NCBI GenBank assembly: GCA_020216575.1
Contig: JAIUYC010000157.1
Location: forward strand, 1-7,570
Direction: 5' to 3'
Source of the DNA: Coleofasciculus sp. S288
GTDB taxonomy: Bacteria; Cyanobacteriota; Cyanobacteriia; Cyanobacteriales; Coleofasciculaceae
DNA length: 7,570 bases
In this document: positions 5,979 to 7,570 of the stretch, piece after piece
How positions within the stretch are numbered: the stretch's first letter is position 1
Layout of the letters: the number at the start of each line of letters is the position of its first letter
Notes under the pieces: model-generated
What the model saw: only the letters and a program-made list of their open reading frames with translations
Databases searched by the model: none
What the model was told of the DNA's origin: nothing
Translations under genes and position numbers: made by a program

Positions 5979-6586
5979 GCGTTAAAGATTTGTTGTGCCG
6001 TCAAGTTTAGTGGTGGGAATGTTGGGGATTCGATGAGTTCGCCTTCCTTGAACTGTTTAACTTGGTATTCACCCTTGAGTAATTGGTAAACACTGAGCGT
6101 AGGTCGCTTGGGCTTGCCAATGTAGCGTCTGCCGCCTAATCCCAGATAGTCCACAATCCAATACTCAGGAATACCCATCGCCTCGTAGTCTTCTAGCTTC
6201 AGGGCATAATCATCGTGCCAGTTGGTACTGACTACCTCGACGATAAGACGCACCGATGAACCTTTCGTGATAATCGATTCGGCTTCCCAGCGCGGTTCAG
6301 CAAGGACAGCTTTCCTATCTAGAACTATGACATCTGGCTCATATCCCGATTCGTCAGCGTCGGGCTTGACTACACATTCTCTGGGAATAAAGTAGGGGAA
6401 TTGGGCGTTACGGCACGTAACACCGATTTCGATGTTGAGAAACCCAGCAATTTCTGAATGTTTGCCTGTTGGTTTAGGCATCCCGACAATCACCCCATTG
6501 TGCAGTTCGTAGCGGTGTTCTGAGTTCTCTGGATACCAAGCAATGAACTCGTCGAATGTTACGTCTTTTGGTATAGCTTGAATCAT
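5969..6586 (-). CDS. Uma2 family (DUF820) PD-(D/E)XK endonuclease-like protein
   Basis: 205 aa, close to the usual 180-210 aa. Uma2/DUF820 proteins have a restriction-endonuclease-like fold and are hugely expanded in cyanobacteria; their biological substrate is not settled. Seen: the N-terminal helix segment FDEFIAWYPENSEHRYELHNG with conserved E27, GKHSEIAG, then the nuclease core with EPDVIVLD (D85), LIVEVVS (E117) and the distal lysine in YALKLEDYEAMGIPEYWIVD (K130). All core acidic residues and the lysine are present, so an active nuclease fold is plausible. The beta-rich C-terminal tail (LSVYQLLKGEYQ...FPPLNLTAQQIF) is normal for the family. Start ATG 6586 has no clear Shine-Dalgarno; a HIP1 octamer sits directly upstream. 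It lies 127 bp downstream of treY on the same strand, but nothing suggests a trehalose role. Confidence 0.5.
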   Translation of the reverse strand: MIQAIPKDVTFDEFIAWYPENSEHRYELHNGVIVGMPKPTGKHSEIAGFLNIEIGVTCRNAQFPYFIPRECVVKPDADESGYEPDVIVLDRKAVLAEPRWEAESIITKGSSVRLIVEVVSTNWHDDYALKLEDYEAMGIPEYWIVDYLGLGGRRYIGKPKRPTLSVYQLLKGEYQVKQFKEGELIESPTFPPLNLTAQQIFNAGE

Positions 6587-6587
6587 G

Positions 6588-6595
6588 GCGATCGC
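6588..6595. repeat. HIP1 octamer abutting the Uma2 start codon
   Basis: GCGATCGC lies one base upstream of the Uma2 initiator ATG (- strand), occupying the place where a Shine-Dalgarno would normally be. Confidence 0.5.
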
Positions 6596-6686
6596 GTCCC
6601 ACTAATCTGGAAGATATTGATTGCTGCCCTCGGTAGGACGGGCATGACAGAAATTATGACCCTCTAAAGTATGCAGAAGATATTTT

Positions 6687-6704
6687 CTTCCCCCCCTGCT
6701 CCCC
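6687..6704. repeat. C-rich short-repeat tract between treY and Uma2
   Basis: CTTCCCCCCCTGCTCCCC is the complementary form of the GAGCAGGGG-type tract at 5930-5957, so the Uma2 gene lies between inverted copies of the same simple motif. It sits within the 127-bp gap; the rest of the gap holds a 9-bp direct repeat GAAGATATT (6610-6618 and 6676-6684) and no supported promoter or terminator. Confidence 0.5.
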
Positions 6705-6713
6705 TTGCCAGGA

Positions 6714-7570
6714 TTAAACGTTGCGCTGGTTAACAAGCAATGCTACGGGGAAATGTTGCAAGATTTGAGCGATCGCAATTTTCCCATTTCCCGAAATCGT
6801 TTGCTCGGTGATGGGATTGCGCCAGCTAGACGACGAACCTTGCGGAATTTGTACCTGCGTATCCGCCCAGACTTCACCAAGGGGAGACTCTCCTGGCTTA
6901 ACCACAGTTGTGAAGAAACGGGGGGCAATTGCGATCGCCGTTGTATCATCAAAGTTTCTCGCAAACGCCACAATATGCTCCTTGAACGTCCCACTAACCT
7001 CTAGAAGTTGGTAGTCTCCTTTCTGGAAAACATCTGAATTTGCTTTTCTCGTCTGAAGAAGTTTGTGAATCAAAAACAGCTTAATCCGGCCATCTTCCTT
7101 CATTGAAAATAGCTCATCAATCAGCTTCAGACTATCGGTTTGCGCTTTCTTTTTAATCTCCTTCAAGAACGAAATTCGCTGCTCGTAGTCAACCGGACGA
7201 CGGTTATCCGGATCTACCATGCTCAAATCCCACAATTCCGTTCCTTGATAGGTATCAGGCACACCAGGTGCTGTATACTTCAGCATTACCTGTGAAAGCG
7301 AGTTAAAGATTCCATAGTCCGCCACCCACTTCTGGAACGGCAGAAACTCCTTCATGAATTGATTCGAGTCAGAAGGCTCTAAAACTCTCTCTACAAAGGC
7401 AAGGAATTCCTCTTCATAAGCACTATCAGGACGTAACCAAGCCGTATGCAGCTTAGCTTCTCTTACAGACTTAAGCATATAGTCTTTAATCCGTCCAACA
7501 AACGCAGCATTCTCACCTTCATTAAACGGATAAGAACCAACCAAAGTCTGATAGAAGAAGTATTCATCAT
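6714..7570 (-). CDS. treY: Maltooligosyl trehalose synthase (TreY), C-terminal part
   Basis: GH13_26 enzyme that converts the reducing-end alpha-1,4 bond of a maltooligosaccharide or glucan into alpha-1,1, giving maltooligosyl trehalose, which TreZ then cleaves to trehalose; cytosolic. About 285 codons are visible. The frame stays open through the right window edge (reading DEYFFYQTLVGSYPF), so the gene starts outside; the TTG at 7544 is just an internal leucine. Diagnostic TreY signatures: YFFYQTLVGSYPF, TAWLRPDSAYEEEF, then LKYTAPGVPDTYQGTELWDL and SMVDPDNRRPVDYEQR. The last segment is the usual C-terminal beta domain (VAFARNFDDTTAIAIAPR, GEVWADTQVQIPQG). The catalytic carboxylates lie in the missing N-terminal part. 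The stop at 6714-6716 gives a normal-looking end. It is convergent with treS-glgB, with a roughly 1.8-kb accessory segment between. A treZ upstream (to the right) would be expected but is not visible. Confidence 0.5.
   Translation of the reverse strand, partial: DEYFFYQTLVGSYPFNEGENAAFVGRIKDYMLKSVREAKLHTAWLRPDSAYEEEFLAFVERVLEPSDSNQFMKEFLPFQKWVADYGIFNSLSQVMLKYTAPGVPDTYQGTELWDLSMVDPDNRRPVDYEQRISFLKEIKKKAQTDSLKLIDELFSMKEDGRIKLFLIHKLLQTRKANSDVFQKGDYQLLEVSGTFKEHIVAFARNFDDTTAIAIAPRFFTTVVKPGESPLGEVWADTQVQIPQGSSSSWRNPITEQTISGNGKIAIAQILQHFPVALLVNQRNV

Larger units (their letters stand above)
451..6938. repeat. Eight dispersed HIP1 octamers (GCGATCGC)
   Basis: Copies start at 451, 490, 1302, 3944, 4291, 6588, 6769 and 6931. 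An 8-mer is expected about once per 65 kb by chance at equal base use, so this density is strong evidence for a cyanobacterial chromosome. Seven lie in coding sequence (three in treS, two in glgB, two in treY) and one at the Uma2 start. None is in the AT-rich small-gene region 5144-5968. Confidence 0.5.

Noticed and set aside
6625..6644. TGCCC/GGGCA hairpin between Uma2 and treY as a terminator
   Set aside because: The stem is only 5 bp with a 10-nt loop and no T-tract on the - strand.
7542..7570. TTG at 7542-7544 as the treY start
   Set aside because: The reading frame continues upstream with conserved TreY sequence (EYFFYQT), so the codon is an internal leucine.

Overview
The window looks like chromosomal DNA of a cyanobacterium, probably a filamentous one. 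Eight HIP1 octamers (GCGATCGC) lie in about 7.6 kb. Intergenic spaces carry the C/G-block palindromes (GATCCCCCTA... / ...TTAGGGGGATC), purine-rich 8-bp tandem repeats and short palindromes that litter such genomes. The protein families fit too: a fused trehalose synthase-maltokinase, a short GlgB, TreY and a Uma2-family protein. The genus is inference only.

Layout. (1) Positions 1-2765, + strand: the 3' part of a fused trehalose synthase (TreS)-maltokinase gene, whose beginning lies off the left edge. (2) Positions 2766-2899: a 134-bp gap holding a C/G-block palindromic element. (3) Positions 2900-4885, + strand: a complete glycogen branching enzyme gene (glgB). (4) Positions 4886-5214: a gene-free stretch made of nested palindromes, including a perfect 30-bp palindrome, a twin-hairpin element and a candidate 240-bp MITE with possible target-site duplication. 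(5) Positions 5215-5862: two divergently transcribed small genes of unknown function, one a pure coiled coil and one a small acidic-tailed protein. (6) Positions 5969-6586, - strand: a Uma2/DUF820 PD-(D/E)XK nuclease-like gene. (7) Positions 6714-7570, - strand: the C-terminal third or so of maltooligosyl trehalose synthase (treY), running off the right edge.

Function. The metabolic genes all belong to trehalose/alpha-glucan interconversion. TreY, with a TreZ not seen here, makes trehalose from the reducing ends of alpha-1,4-glucans. TreS interconverts trehalose and maltose, and its fused kinase makes maltose-1-phosphate, the donor for GlgE (also not seen here). GlgB adds the alpha-1,6 branches. 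The treS-glgB pair and treY converge on a roughly 1.8-kb accessory segment of mobile-looking repeats, small orphan genes and Uma2.

The most notable observation is that repeat sequence normally seen between genes has entered coding DNA without breaking the frame. A 126-bp inverted-repeat block with four GACACGGA units sits inside the maltokinase N-lobe. A second small palindrome lies upstream in the same gene, and glgB has an extra segment in its C-terminal domain. I see no CRISPR array, tRNA, rRNA or clear new defence system.
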